Assembly: GCF_000698145.1 (NCBI RefSeq)
Contig: NZ_BAXB01000008.1
Span: 62,001 to 126,000 of the forward strand
Direction of reading: 5' to 3'
DNA length: 64,000 nucleotides
DNA from: Geomicrobium sp. JCM 19039
GTDB lineage: Bacteria > Bacillota > Bacilli > Bacillales > Marinococcaceae
The number at the start of each line of letters is the position of its first letter. Within the stretch, counting starts at the first letter, position 1. Both the position numbers and the translations under genes were made by a program. The notes beneath the pieces were generated by a model that saw only the letters and a program-made list of their open reading frames with translations, was not told the origin of the DNA and made no database searches. Positions 55,211 through 63,787 of this stretch are shown here, in pieces.

Positions 55211-56122
55211 ATGGGCAAAACGATTACGTCAAAGTTGTTGTTTTTGTCAGTATTTACCGCATTTATATTTGCAATTGTAGGGATCATTTGGGGACTGTTG
55301 AGTTCTTCACAAATGATCTTATTTGATGGCGTGTACTCCGTGATTAGTCTCATCATGTCACTCATCGCCTTGCTTGGGTCCATGTATGTTGATAAAGAAG
55401 ACAGTGGGCGTTTTCCGTTCGGGAAGGCGACGATTGAACCGGCGATCGTCATTGTACAAGGTGTTGTTATTAGCATTCTTTGTGTGGCTGCCATTTCCTC
55501 GTCGATCACATCCATGATGAGCAGAGGTCGTGAAGTAGCACTCGGAAGTGCATTAGGCTATGGAATCTTTTCTTTAGTCATCTGTTTTGCGATTCAATAT
55601 GTGATGAAAAAGAATCGTCATCACTCAGAGTTCATTAAAGCTGAAGCGGCGCAGTGGCTTATGGATACGTTACTAAGCGTAGCGGTTGTCGTTGGATTCA
55701 TTGGTGCGTTGCTATTACAAAGTACGTCCATTGCGTGGATTATCCCGTATATTGATCCGTTCATGGTACTGCTTGCCGGACTGTACTTCCTCTCTGTCCC
55801 GATTACGCTCATTAAGCGCAACGGGCGAGAGCTGTTGCGAATGACGCCTGACAGCGAAACACAGAAACGGCTAGAAACACACGTACAGAAGCTAAAAAAG
55901 AATTATCATATCGAAGGTGCGTCTGTAAGAAGTTCTAAAGTCGGGCGAACGATGTATATTGATATTGACTTCTTGTTGGACCGTGCGTCCACCGTTCGAA
56001 CCGTGGAAGATATGGACCGGGTGCGCGAAGAACTCGACGAGTCGTTCCGTGACATGTCGCAAAAGCGATGGGTGAACGTCTCATTTACTAGAAAAAGAAA
56101 ATGGGCACGGGAATGTTCATAA
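55211..56122 (+). CDS. Cation diffusion facilitator (CDF) transporter
   Basis: A 303-aa protein from an ATG with AGAGGTTGAG upstream; a longer frame from 55169 begins inside a palindrome and lacks a ribosome site. It has six helices, with FDGVYSVISLIMSLIALLGS in helix 2 (metal-binding Asp) and an AAQWLMDTLLSVAVV segment in helix 5. A C-terminal cytoplasmic domain of about 90 aa (VQKLKKNYHIEGASVRSSKVGRT...) follows. It exports divalent metals such as Zn, Fe or Mn, or may have other roles. Helix 5 has QWLMD where HxxxD is usual for Zn selectivity. Confidence 0.85.
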   Translation: MGKTITSKLLFLSVFTAFIFAIVGIIWGLLSSSQMILFDGVYSVISLIMSLIALLGSMYVDKEDSGRFPFGKATIEPAIVIVQGVVISILCVAAISSSITSMMSRGREVALGSALGYGIFSLVICFAIQYVMKKNRHHSEFIKAEAAQWLMDTLLSVAVVVGFIGALLLQSTSIAWIIPYIDPFMVLLAGLYFLSVPITLIKRNGRELLRMTPDSETQKRLETHVQKLKKNYHIEGASVRSSKVGRTMYIDIDFLLDRASTVRTVEDMDRVREELDESFRDMSQKRWVNVSFTRKRKWARECS

Positions 56123-56172
56123 ATTTGTCGAACGATCCCCCTCACTCATCTTGTACAGTAGAGAGAGGGTAG

Positions 56173-56505
56173 GTGCTCTTGAAAAATTTTCAACTACGTT
56201 GGTTTCGTAGAGTCGGTCTCATTGAAGGCTTGTCTCTCATTACATTATTATTTATTGCAATGCCGCTAAAATATATGGCAGGGATGGATCAAGTCGTTTC
56301 TGTTGTTGGCATGGCTCATGGCGTTCTTTATCTGCTGTATATGGCGTTTGTCTTTCTTGTCACACTCACTGTTCGGTGGTCATGGAAGTGGTTTATCGGG
56401 GCGAGTGCCGTTGCATTCATCCCATTCGGCAACTTTGTACTTGATGCCCGATTGAAAACAGCAGACTTTGCACGTGAAGAAGTAGATGTCGCTGCGGTAA
56501 AATAA
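56173..56505 (+). CDS. DUF3817-family membrane protein
   Basis: A 110-aa protein with about three helices. FRRVGLIEGLSLITLLFIAMPLKY, VGMAHGVLYLLYM and IPFGNFVLDARL are the typical landmarks of the DUF3817 (YdzA-like) family of bacilli. Function unknown. GTG at 56173 or TTG at 56179 could be the start; GAGAGAGGG precedes both. Confidence 0.85.
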   Translation: MLLKNFQLRWFRRVGLIEGLSLITLLFIAMPLKYMAGMDQVVSVVGMAHGVLYLLYMAFVFLVTLTVRWSWKWFIGASAVAFIPFGNFVLDARLKTADFAREEVDVAAVK

Positions 56506-56547
56506 AAAAGGGTACGTATGGGCGCAAACCCATCCGTACTCTTTTTT
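56504..56547. terminator. Bidirectional terminator
   Basis: A 19-bp imperfect stem ending in AAAAAA/TTTTTT between the convergent DUF3817 gene and UbiD gene. Confidence 0.85.
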
Positions 56548-58350
56548 AATTCATCGGAAAAAATCGTTCTATACGTTTTTCAACGTCCTCATCTTCAATG
56601 AGCGGTGGGGCGTGGTGTGGTTTCAGCCGTGCATCAATGATCATCGCATCACATCCCCAATGTTTGTGGAGCGTGAAACTGTTCACACCGTGCATATCGT
56701 GTGAAGGGTTGCTTCGTGTGAAGGTTGTCCACAGAAAGTTGTCCAGTGACCGACTCGCAAATGAACTATCGTCGGTAAGGACGAGCAGCGGGTAATGATT
56801 CACATCGTTGTTGGCTGCAATTTTTGCTGAGAGGGCGTCGATTTCCTTTGCTGTCGTCTTTTCATCCACATAATCCCCAATCTCCATGGTGATAACCCCT
56901 GGCATGACCAGGTTTGGATTGTGGATATCCTTCGTGTTCTTCAACGTATCCGGTACGTCTGTGCATAACTCCCGCTTCTTATCCCCAATTGCAGCGATGA
57001 CGACTTTACTTCCACTGTTCAACCCTGTTCCAGAATAGTCGAGTGTATCGATTGTCGTGTTCGTCTGGAAGTGAAGATCTCGGTGTAAGTCAATGCGTTC
57101 GAGTACATATTGTAGAAAAGCGGCTTCATCATGTGTGCTCACATCGTCGTCATCAGACGTAATGAACAAATATTTGGCAAGACTTAATTGCCCGAAGCCG
57201 AGAATCCGGTTCGCGGTCGTCAGCAATTCCATCGGCCGTTTCACATCTTCAAATGGTGTGTACCGCTCACTACCGATCGCAAACAGAAGCGGATGAACAC
57301 CAGCTGCATCAATGGCGTGCACTTCTTTTACGCCGGGCAACTCTTGTGTGACGCTTCGCCAGTTAATTCATGAATGACCGCTCCAAATGTCGTATCTTCC
57401 TGCGGCGGGCGACCGACGACCGTAAATGGATAAATCGCATCTGGCCGTGCGTACACTTTGTTAACATGCATGACGGGGAACTCATGAGTCAAACTGTAAT
57501 AACCGAGGTGATCTCCAAACGGGCCTTCAGGTTTTGTATCATCAGGATAGATGTCACCGGTTATGACAAAATCAGCGTCATGGCTTATGCAATAGCCATC
57601 TTCATAACTATGACGGAATCGTCTTCCTGACAGCAGCCCAGCAAATAGCATTTCACTAAGCCCTTCAGGAAGCGGCATGACCGCACTTAATGTATGAGCT
57701 GGGGGACCACCAATAAAGATGCTTACCTTCAACGGCTCGCCCTTTTTGACAGCTTTCGATTGATGCACACCAATCCCACGGTGAATTTGGTAGTGCAAAC
57801 CGATTTCTTTTCCTTCTTCATAGTCGTTTCCATCCAGCTGTACACGGTACATCCCAAGATTGGCATTCATAATGCCCGGCTTGTCCGGATCTTCACTATA
57901 CACTTGTGGTAACGTAATAAATGCACCACCATCATCCGGCCAAGATTTGATCATCGGCAAGTCTGTAAGAGGAATCTCTTCCAGCTTAGAATGCTTCACA
58001 CCTGGCAGCCGCATCGGCAACGCCTTAACTGCTGAGAAGCCAGTCGTTGCATTCTTTAATGGATTCTTTAATGCTTTCATCGGATCATCGCGCATGGAAA
58101 TCACATCGTTGACTCCGTCCCACGTCTTGCGGAACATGTATTTCGTTCGTTTAGACGTACCATATAGGTTGGCGACGGCTCGATACTTCGACCCTTTTAC
58201 ATTCTCAAAAAGAATCGCCGGTCCTTGCTCCTTGTATGCACGACGTTGAATCGCCGCCATTTCCAAGTTCGGATCAACTTCTTCTTTAATGCGGATGAGT
58301 TCGCCTGCTTTTTCCAAATCATTGATGCAATCTTCAAGGGTTTGATACAT
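56546..58350 (-). pseudogene. UbiD-family decarboxylase, frameshifted
   Basis: About 602 aa when repaired. The ATG at 58350 follows AAAGG; in-frame sequence further upstream is antisense to tmRNA. N-terminal marks: LEDCINDLEKAGELIRIKEEVDP, ILFENVKGS. Middle: YRVQLDGNDY, HRGIGVHQSKAV, VSIFIGGPPAH. C-terminal: HAIDAAGVHPLLFAIGSERYTPF, SLAKYLFITSDD. These belong to prFMN-dependent UbiD decarboxylases of aromatic or unsaturated acids. One base is lost near 57340, between HELTGEAS and LPGVKEVHAID. No UbiX-type flavin prenyltransferase is nearby. The substrate is unknown. Confidence 0.87.
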
Positions 58351-58484
58351 GCGATTCAGCCTTTCATAACGTGATATGTCTATCATATCACGACAACTGT
58401 AGGAACCGTGAAGGGCTTTACACGGATGAAAGAACGTGGTATTATAATATGTCCAGAGGGAAACCTCTGCCTCATACACCATAT

Positions 58485-58856
58485 GGGGACGATACGGATT
58501 CGACAGGAATAGGTCGAGCTTAGACTGCGAGTCGAGCTGGGTACTCGTAAAAATGCCCACGCCTATAATTGGCAAAGCTAAAGAAACTTTCACAACACCA
58601 GCTCTAGCAGCTGCGTAAATCGTTGTGGATCCTTCCTTTCATCGCCCATGTGGAAGATTTGAAGGGTCTCACTTATTAGTGGGCTACGCTGTCTGACCCC
58701 CGTCTGAGGTCAGCAGAAGAGACTAAACAGACTAGCGTTCATCTAAGCCTGTTGCTAGGCCGAAATGATCGCGAAATGATAATATAGCAACTACACTCGT
58801 AGACGTTTAAGTGTCGTTATTTCTGGACGCGGGTTCAACTCCCGCCGTCTCCACCA
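58485..58856 (+). ncRNA. ssrA: Transfer-messenger RNA (tmRNA)
   Basis: A one-piece tmRNA of about 372 nt. The 5' end GGGGACGATACGGATTCGAC and 3' end GGGTTCAACTCCCGCCGTCTCCACCA form the tRNA-like domain (acceptor stem, T loop, encoded CCA). The tag frame runs 58571-58618 and encodes GKAKETFTTPALAAA after the alanine carried by tmRNA. An -AAA ending fits recognition by ClpXP. A TATAAT box at 58443-58448 lies about 37 bp before the mature 5' end. It rescues stalled ribosomes. It is divergent from ubiD, and its downstream side is a mobile island. Confidence 0.97.
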
Positions 58857-58879
58857 TACATAGTGATGGTGGTTTTTTT
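58851..58879 (+). terminator. tmRNA terminator
   Basis: A perfect 7-bp stem CCACCAT / ATGGTGG and TTTTTTT; the left arm includes the CCA end. Confidence 0.85.
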
Positions 58880-58955
58880 GTGTGAATATACTTACGACCT
58901 CTTGTGTCTACGCCCTAAAACTCTTTCGTGAGTTATACACAAAGAGTTAGCCACT

Positions 58956-59141
58956 TTTAACGGTGGACTATTAAAAATCGCCGTTAGCTAGAGCAGCTCT
59001 AACAATTAATTTAGCTTCTCTTTCCTTTATTTCATATTTTTTAATGGTTATGAGACTTGTGTTTATCACTAGCTAATAATAAAGAGATCTTGCATTATTC
59101 TTCTTTTCTTTAAATTCACTTTGGGGATTTGAATTAATGAA
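58956..59141. repeat. Direct repeat, left copy (flanks prophage remnant)
   Basis: 186 bp, the same as 63001-63187 except for one T/A change and one G fewer. Both start TTTAACGGTGGACTATT and end GGATTTGAATTAATGAA. Each has a stem-loop TAACGGTG / CGCCGTTA at the left. On the minus strand each holds a 32-codon frame (58971-59069 here; ...KKYEIKEREAKLIV...). This copy abuts a truncated transposase gene. Confidence 0.92.
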
Positions 59142-59280
59142 CCCTTCCCGGGATTTTTCGACACCACCCAAAGGATCGGCTCACTTTTGATCGCCGAAAA
59201 TCCCTCATCGAATCGATGGGAGGTTCTAAATCATATAAATCTTGCAGGTCAAACAGGCTCGCTTGTCGTATAATGGCCAT
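59142..59280 (-). pseudogene. Transposase 5' fragment (IS remnant)
   Basis: From an ATG at 59280 behind GGAGGAAG the minus strand reads MAIIRQASLFDLQDLYDLEPP, then shifts frame (DEGFSAIKSEPILWVVSKNPG) and ends at the repeat border. The layout looks like the N-terminus of an IS transposase of the IS1182/IS4-like type, cut after about 45 residues. The family is from memory and only moderately sure. Bases 59281-59400 with a TTTGGGGAGGTACTCC stretch may be the left IS end. Confidence 0.45.
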
Positions 59281-59506
59281 AAGGAAGTCTTCCTCCAGTC
59301 TTTAGAGTTTGGTCGGCACTTAACTCATTCGACTGTTTGGGGAGGTACTCCTTTTTTCGTGGCGTGAAAACCTCGGGAGACGAAGGCTGGTAGTTATGAA
59401 ATTCGTTCATATGCATAGATTTATTTATCATTTCTGTGAACTTTCGTAATTTTATGCTTTTATGTGTTAAAGTATTGTTAGCATATCCAACATGGAGGGT
59501 TTACGA

Positions 59507-59713
59507 TTGGAGCATATAACAATACAAGAGATCAACAAAGTAGACAAAGATAACGGAGATGTCCGTTTAATTCTAGCGGAAAACGACATGCGAAAGGTAG
59601 TTGAAGTCAGTATATCTGAGGGTGTTTTTGTTTTCTCACGATATGATTTGGCTTACGCGAAGCGAGTTAAAGTCATTGAGCATATACACGGTATTTGGGA
59701 TTCTGTTAGATAA
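59507..59713 (+). CDS. Small phage-island protein, unknown
   Basis: About 68 aa, TTG start at 59507 behind GGAGGGTTTACGA (an in-frame ATG 15 bp earlier overlaps that site). Acidic and basic mix: ITIQEINKVDKDNGDVRLILAENDM, VSISEGVFVFSRYDLAYAKRVKVIE. A helical DNA- or RNA-binding role cannot be shown. It ends before a terminator at 59749. Confidence 0.55.
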   Translation: MEHITIQEINKVDKDNGDVRLILAENDMRKVVEVSISEGVFVFSRYDLAYAKRVKVIEHIHGIWDSVR

Positions 59714-59748
59714 AGAATATATTAACCCTCTCTTTTATGGGAAGGGAT

Positions 59749-59772
59749 TACACCTGGAAAGGTGTATTTTTT
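59749..59772 (+). terminator. Rho-independent terminator
   Basis: A 6-bp stem TACACC / GGTGTA with a TGGAAA loop and TTTTTT. Confidence 0.7.
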
Positions 59773-59862
59773 ATGCGCTAAATTTGGTCGAACACCACAT
59801 ATTGATTAATCCGATCCCTTCAAATCTATCATGCAAGAACAAATGATAGAGGAGGCGATCTT

Positions 59863-59925
59863 GTGGTTATAGAATTATTTGGTGCAGTTTTAATTATATT
59901 GATTGTGATTAATTTTAAAAAGTAA
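59863..59925 (+). CDS. Short hydrophobic peptide
   Basis: Twenty codons starting at GTG with GAGGAGGCGATCTT upstream encode VVIELFGAVLIILIVINFKK, one hydrophobic helix and a Lys-Lys tail. It may be a membrane peptide; no family is known to me. The strong ribosome site is the only firm support. Confidence 0.35.
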   Translation: MVIELFGAVLIILIVINFKK

Positions 59926-59965
59926 TTCCCAATAAAACTAGGGTTTAGGGGGAAGGAGGTGGTAC

Positions 59966-60891
59966 ATGCAATCCAAAAACTACCCATTACGCATATTTAG
60001 ACCCGGCGTGGAGTTGTTAAACGAGATCGATCAATACGAGTCCATGATCCACACTCGTCGCTGGTCCGGTGTTGGGGATTTTCAGCTTGTGATAAACCAA
60101 AACTCGGTCGATATATCCCAGTTGGAAATAAACAACCTGATTATGATTGGCAACGATGTAAACCGTGTGGGGCGCATCCTACACCGAGAGGCGGCGGTTA
60201 ATCAAGCGGGCGCAGAGTCAGAGTTGTGGACCATACAAGGCGTGACGTTAGAGGGTATTGCTAAAGACTCGCTTACACTTGCCCCAGCTGATCGAGACTA
60301 CGAGCAACGCAAGTGGGTGATGGATGTATCTGAAGGTCGAGACCTTACACAAGGGCAGTCAGACAATCCCCCGGTCATCTTTAGCCCTGAGATTGACTCA
60401 GTCGCCGAGCAACAGTTTTTACACAGTATTGTGGATTATGTTCCTCGGTGGTCTATGTGGCTGGACAGGGTGATGGCGCAGAGCGTCGTATCGTTGTTGT
60501 TGGTGATGGCTTGGATCGGCGTGAGTCATTTGTCGATGCGAGGGATGTCGAGGAAGAAATTGAGGACGAGGAAACGGGAGAAATGGTCTCGCGTCCGGTT
60601 AAAGACATTGACGAAGAGCTTAGGCAACGGGGGGAGGAAGCGCTGGCAGAAAAGGCACGCAAGCAGTCGTTTACATGCCAAATTATTGATGGCTCTCCAT
60701 TTAAGTATGAGGTTGACTATGATTTAGGCGACATTGTTACCATGCAAAACCGCAAGTGGGGCGTTACGTTAGATGCCCGTCTCGAGGAGATCGAGCGTGA
60801 TAAGAGTCGCTTGCTATCTGTAACGTTTGGGCATGATTTGCCGAGCTTTATCAAAGTGATTAAAAGAGAGATGCGACAAAGCGCCCGGTGA
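59966..60891 (+). pseudogene. Siphovirus ReqiPepy6 Gp37-like tail protein, frameshifted
   Basis: ATG at 59966 after GGAGGTGG. The N-terminal part (LRIFRPGVELLNEIDQYESMIHTRRWSGVGDFQLVIN) and C-terminal part (VDYDLGDIVTMQNRKWGVTLDARLEEIE...) match the phage minor tail / Gp37-like family found next to holin genes. Frame is lost near 60450-60470 by one base. Repaired length is about 309 aa. This is the largest phage gene left, with no capsid, terminase or integrase in the window. Confidence 0.75.
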
Positions 60892-60929
60892 GGTGCTGTT
60901 TTTTATGTTTAAAAACAGAGGGTGAGAGG

Positions 60930-61322
60930 TTGACGCAGAGCGATTACTCAAAGAAAATACTAGAGATGATGGCTGATGTGTGTGAGAACGTAGCCAAAAT
61001 CAGTGCAGCACAAGAGCATTAATCTGAGAGCTTAAAGCGCAATGAGGTCTTCATGCTTGATGCCATACGCAAATCAGAGGAGGCAAAACGCAACGCTGAG
61101 AGCGCTCTATATATTGCTCAGCAGACTAAAACGGAGTGGGTCGAAAAACAGGAGGAAGAAAGGAAAGCAAAGCAGCAAAAAGAGATTGAGGAAGCGAAGG
61201 AAAAGAAAAATGAAGAAAAGCTTCGCAGGAGCCGACATCGTTTTTTGGTAACGACAATCTGCACAGTAATCGGATTATTAATCACCTTATTCACTGGGGT
61301 TATTGCCTTAATAATTTTGTAA
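60930..61322 (+). pseudogene. XhlA-like phage membrane protein with in-frame stop
   Basis: TTG start at 60930 after GGTGAGAGG. It reads TQSDYSKKILEMMADVCENVAKISAAQEH, then TAA at 61020-61022, then continues in the same frame SESLKRNEVFMLDAIRKSEE. A long charged coiled coil (EKQEEERKAKQQKEIEEAKEKK) and one membrane helix (VTTICTVIGLLITLFTGVIALIIL) follow. The order coiled coil plus C-terminal helix fits holin-associated XhlA/hemolysin-like proteins. A single substitution made the stop. Total about 130 codons. Confidence 0.6.
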
Positions 61323-61441
61323 CATGCTCTTTAACTTGATTTTTTACATACATGTATTAACGTTTTAAAGCTTCATATCGTTGAAATATTATGAATACTG
61401 ATGTACTGTTATATCAATCCGTTGTCGAAGGAGGTGGAATT

Positions 61442-61651
61442 TTGTCGGATGATAGGCTCGATCTACTCTTACGTTTAATGGCTGAGTTGACCATGTATAG
61501 TGCAACTACAGGCGCAGACACGGAAGAAGAGTTCCAAGAAGCATCGTTGTTGTTTTTTGGTGAGATTTATAAAAAAACAAACGGATTAAACCAAGTTCCA
61601 ACACATTTGCTAGAGATTGAGCTACAGAGAAGGAAAGAATTAATAAATTAA
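61442..61651 (+). CDS. Small phage-island protein, unknown
   Basis: A 69-aa protein; TTG at 61442 is preceded by GAAGGAGGTGGAAT. Predominantly helical and acidic (SDDRLDLLLRLMAELTMYS, TEEEFQEASLLFFGEIYKKTN). It ends in a terminator and lies just after the XhlA-like gene. Not recognised. Confidence 0.55.
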   Translation: MSDDRLDLLLRLMAELTMYSATTGADTEEEFQEASLLFFGEIYKKTNGLNQVPTHLLEIELQRRKELIN

Positions 61652-61661
61652 GTTTTATTTT

Positions 61662-61684
61662 TCCCGCCTTAAGCGGGCTTTTTA
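61662..61684 (+). terminator. Rho-independent terminator
   Basis: A CCCGC / GCGGG stem with a CTTTTT tail, right after the 69-aa gene. Confidence 0.65.
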
Positions 61685-61763
61685 ATGATATTATTATAGA
61701 ATTTATAAATATTACATACTTAAATAATGAGTTTAAAAAGAGCCCGCGATATGCGGCTCACTA

Positions 61764-62084
61764 CTACATAGGGGAGTCATGGTCTAGATTTGTAATATCG
61801 CCAAACTGTACCTCGCCACTTATTTGACCACCAAATGCGCCGCCGTCAATAATTAAACGTAACGGAGTGTCATCTGAGAAAGCGTTTGTAGGCATAGTGG
61901 CAATACGATCATCATTTAAAAACAAATTCTGCCATTCTCCGGAAAAATTATTGCGATACTGAGCAATAACTCTACCTTCGTCTTTAGGTTCAATAAATCT
62001 AAACTCAATTCTAACGAATGGCTCACTTATTCTTTTGCCATAACTCTCATTGAAATCATGTGTTTCTGGTTCGCTATTCTCGTC
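61764..62084 (-). pseudogene. C-terminal fragment of a beta-rich protein
   Basis: An open frame of about 106 codons without any start: NSEPETHDFNESYGKRISEP, VRIEFRFIEPKDEGRVIAQY, GEWQNLFLNDDRIATMPTNAF, LRLIIDGGAFGGQISGEVQFGD. It is preceded by an in-frame TAA at 62085-62087. A GAGCC/GGCTC hairpin with TTTTT on its 3' side (61740-61759) acts as terminator, so this is the true end of a decayed gene. The pattern resembles carbohydrate-binding or phage tail fibre domains; family not certain. Confidence 0.5.
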
Positions 62085-62438
62085 TTATACCTTACGGCTT
62101 TATAACGAGCCTTCACCACGCAGGCGACTTTCATCGCACGCGGCGATCCGTCAAAAACATTGCACTACAGGCCCCCACCTGTATAGAAGAATCTTAATAT
62201 AAAGTTAGCCTTAGAAATACTAACTAAAGTTAGGTTTTCTGATGGGAGAGGCACTGTCGGTAAACGCATCGCTAGAAGGGAGGAGGGTAAGGTCATGGGC
62301 CGAGGCTTGAGACGGATCTTTAAATGAGCGGATTGGCAAAAGGTGAAATAAACAGTAAATTTAAAGCGAGAGAGTCGAGAACAGTCGTTTTCGATAAATG
62401 TTCCGTTCTTATCTTATAGAGCGGGGCTTTTTTTAAAA
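62085..62438. other. Intergenic stretch, no confident gene
   Basis: Bases 62180-62235 include a CTTTAG ... CTAAAG hairpin. Around 62275 GGGAGGAGGG stands before an ATG of a 10-codon frame (GRGLRRIFK). A GAGCGGGGC-T7 stretch at 62417 resembles half of a terminator. No function can be given. Confidence 0.4.
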
Positions 62439-62810
62439 TTAGTCTAGTTTGTTAGTTATACAATACGAATTTATTATTTGTAGTTCGTTGTCATCGTTAA
62501 ATTCATATACATCACAAGCTGATATATTGGAAAGCCTTTCATCATTTCGAGTGAAGACTGCGTTTCCGTTAATAGCGATTCGATTGCTATCGACAAGAAC
62601 ATTAAATGTAGTGAATTCCGTCGTGACAGATTTGAAGTAAGCAGAAGTTTGCTCGCAATTTTCAATCACAGACTTTTTACCGATAAAGCTGTTTTCGCCT
62701 ATTATATGCCATTCAATCTTTTCTGCAAAAAAAGGATAAGCAAGTTTAAAATTCCCATTTGAGAAAGCTTCTGCAATTTGTTGATTAGAGGGTTTATCAT
62801 TTGTGATCAT
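62439..62810 (-). CDS. NTF2-like (SnoaL-type) domain protein
   Basis: A 123-aa protein starting MITNDKPSNQQIAEAFSNGNFKLAYPFFAEKIEW; ATG at 62810 has AAAGGAG 8 bp away. The alpha+beta cone fold of the NTF2-like superfamily is suggested by the helix, then IEWHIIGENSFIGKKSVIENC, then several strands (FNVLVDSNRIAINGNAVFTR, DVYEFNDDNELQIINSYC). Members may be isomerases, immunity proteins or unknown. Probably a host or cargo gene within the island. Confidence 0.7.
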   Translation of the reverse strand: MITNDKPSNQQIAEAFSNGNFKLAYPFFAEKIEWHIIGENSFIGKKSVIENCEQTSAYFKSVTTEFTTFNVLVDSNRIAINGNAVFTRNDERLSNISACDVYEFNDDNELQIINSYCITNKLD

Positions 62811-63000
62811 CCTATCTGCTCCTTTCATTTTTGGGAACGATTCTTCAATTATACACTTCTAACTCATTTCAAATCTATCAATTCCTATGCGATAAAAGAA
62901 GACAAGGACAATCGCCAGCATCTATATCACCTTTATATCTGTCACCACATCAAATTTTAAGTACTGAGCAAACTCATCCCACTGTTGCTCGTCGATATCG

Positions 63001-63187
63001 TTTAACGGTGGACTATTAAAAATCGCCGTTAGCTAGAGCAGCTCTAACAATTAATTTAGCTTCTCTTTCCATTATTTCATATTTTTTAATGGTTATGAGA
63101 CTTGTGTTTATCACTAGCTAATAATAAAGAGATCTTGCATTATTCTTCTTTTCTTTAAATTCACTTTGGGGGATTTGAATTAATGAA
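63001..63187. repeat. Direct repeat, right copy (flanks prophage remnant)
   Basis: 187 bp, nearly identical to 58956-59141. On its right it overlaps the 3' end of the small membrane gene at 63161-63280, which gives it original context here; the left copy keeps only the tail. Inside on the minus strand, 63016-63114 encodes a 32-residue frame starting with GTG (VINTSLITIKKYEIMEREAK...). Confidence 0.92.
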
Positions 63188-63280
63188 GGTATGCCAGAGT
63201 CCAACGATAACAAAGTAGATTATAACGCGAATACCGACTGTAAAACGAAGTAATCTATAAGAATGTTCTCTTTCATACAT
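63161..63280 (-). CDS. Short membrane protein overlapping the right repeat
   Basis: Thirty-nine residues: MYEREHSYRLLRFTVGIRV followed by IIYFVIVGLWHTFINSNPPK, a single hydrophobic helix with a basic N-half. The last seven codons lie in the repeat. The ribosome site is weak. Family not known. Confidence 0.35.
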   Translation of the reverse strand: MYEREHSYRLLRFTVGIRVIIYFVIVGLWHTFINSNPPK

Positions 63281-63337
63281 TACGTCGCTCTTTTAGGTAA
63301 TGACTTTAAAGGGCTTATGAACATTCATTTCCTTTTA

Positions 63338-63787
63338 TTATAAAGATTTTACCATTTTGACGATTTCTGTTTGATACCCTAAGTTTTCATAAAATTTGAC
63401 AGCCTTTTTGTTAGCTATAAACACATCTAATATTAATTCACCTAAACTTCGTGTGTTTGACCAATCTTCAGCGTGTTTCATTAGCGCTTTACCAATACCT
63501 TTTCCTTCACCATTTTTTGAGACGGCGATTGCCGAAATGTATCCTTGTTCCCTTTTCGTAAAATAATCTATATGGATACATAACTCAATATACCCTAGAA
63601 TACTGCGATCATCCTCTGCAACATATATATTATGACTATTGTGATTAACTGCTTGTAAAACAAGTTCCAATTGCTTTTCAAGCATTAATCTATCATCTCT
63701 GAATTCCATATAATCAATAGTATTGAATCTTTTAGCTAATTCAATGACATCTTTGCGGTCTTCTTCTTTATACTTTCTAATATGCAT
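63338..63787 (-). CDS. GNAT-family N-acetyltransferase
   Basis: A 149-aa single-domain acetyltransferase. The acetyl-CoA loop is GEGKGIGKALMKHAEDWS (Q/R-x-x-G-x-G/A variant), preceded by GYISAIAVSKN and followed by LILDVFIANKKAVKFYENLGYQTE, all hallmark GNAT segments. RBS AAAGGAC precedes the ATG. Substrate unknown (aminoglycoside, ribosomal or other amine). The 213 bases beyond, to the window end, show no gene. Confidence 0.9.
   Translation of the reverse strand: MHIRKYKEEDRKDVIELAKRFNTIDYMEFRDDRLMLEKQLELVLQAVNHNSHNIYVAEDDRSILGYIELCIHIDYFTKREQGYISAIAVSKNGEGKGIGKALMKHAEDWSNTRSLGELILDVFIANKKAVKFYENLGYQTEIVKMVKSL

Noticed and set aside
58351..58593. Upstream extension of the UbiD frame
   Set aside because: The extension is antisense to the tmRNA and its promoter, and the ribosome site points to the ATG at 58350.
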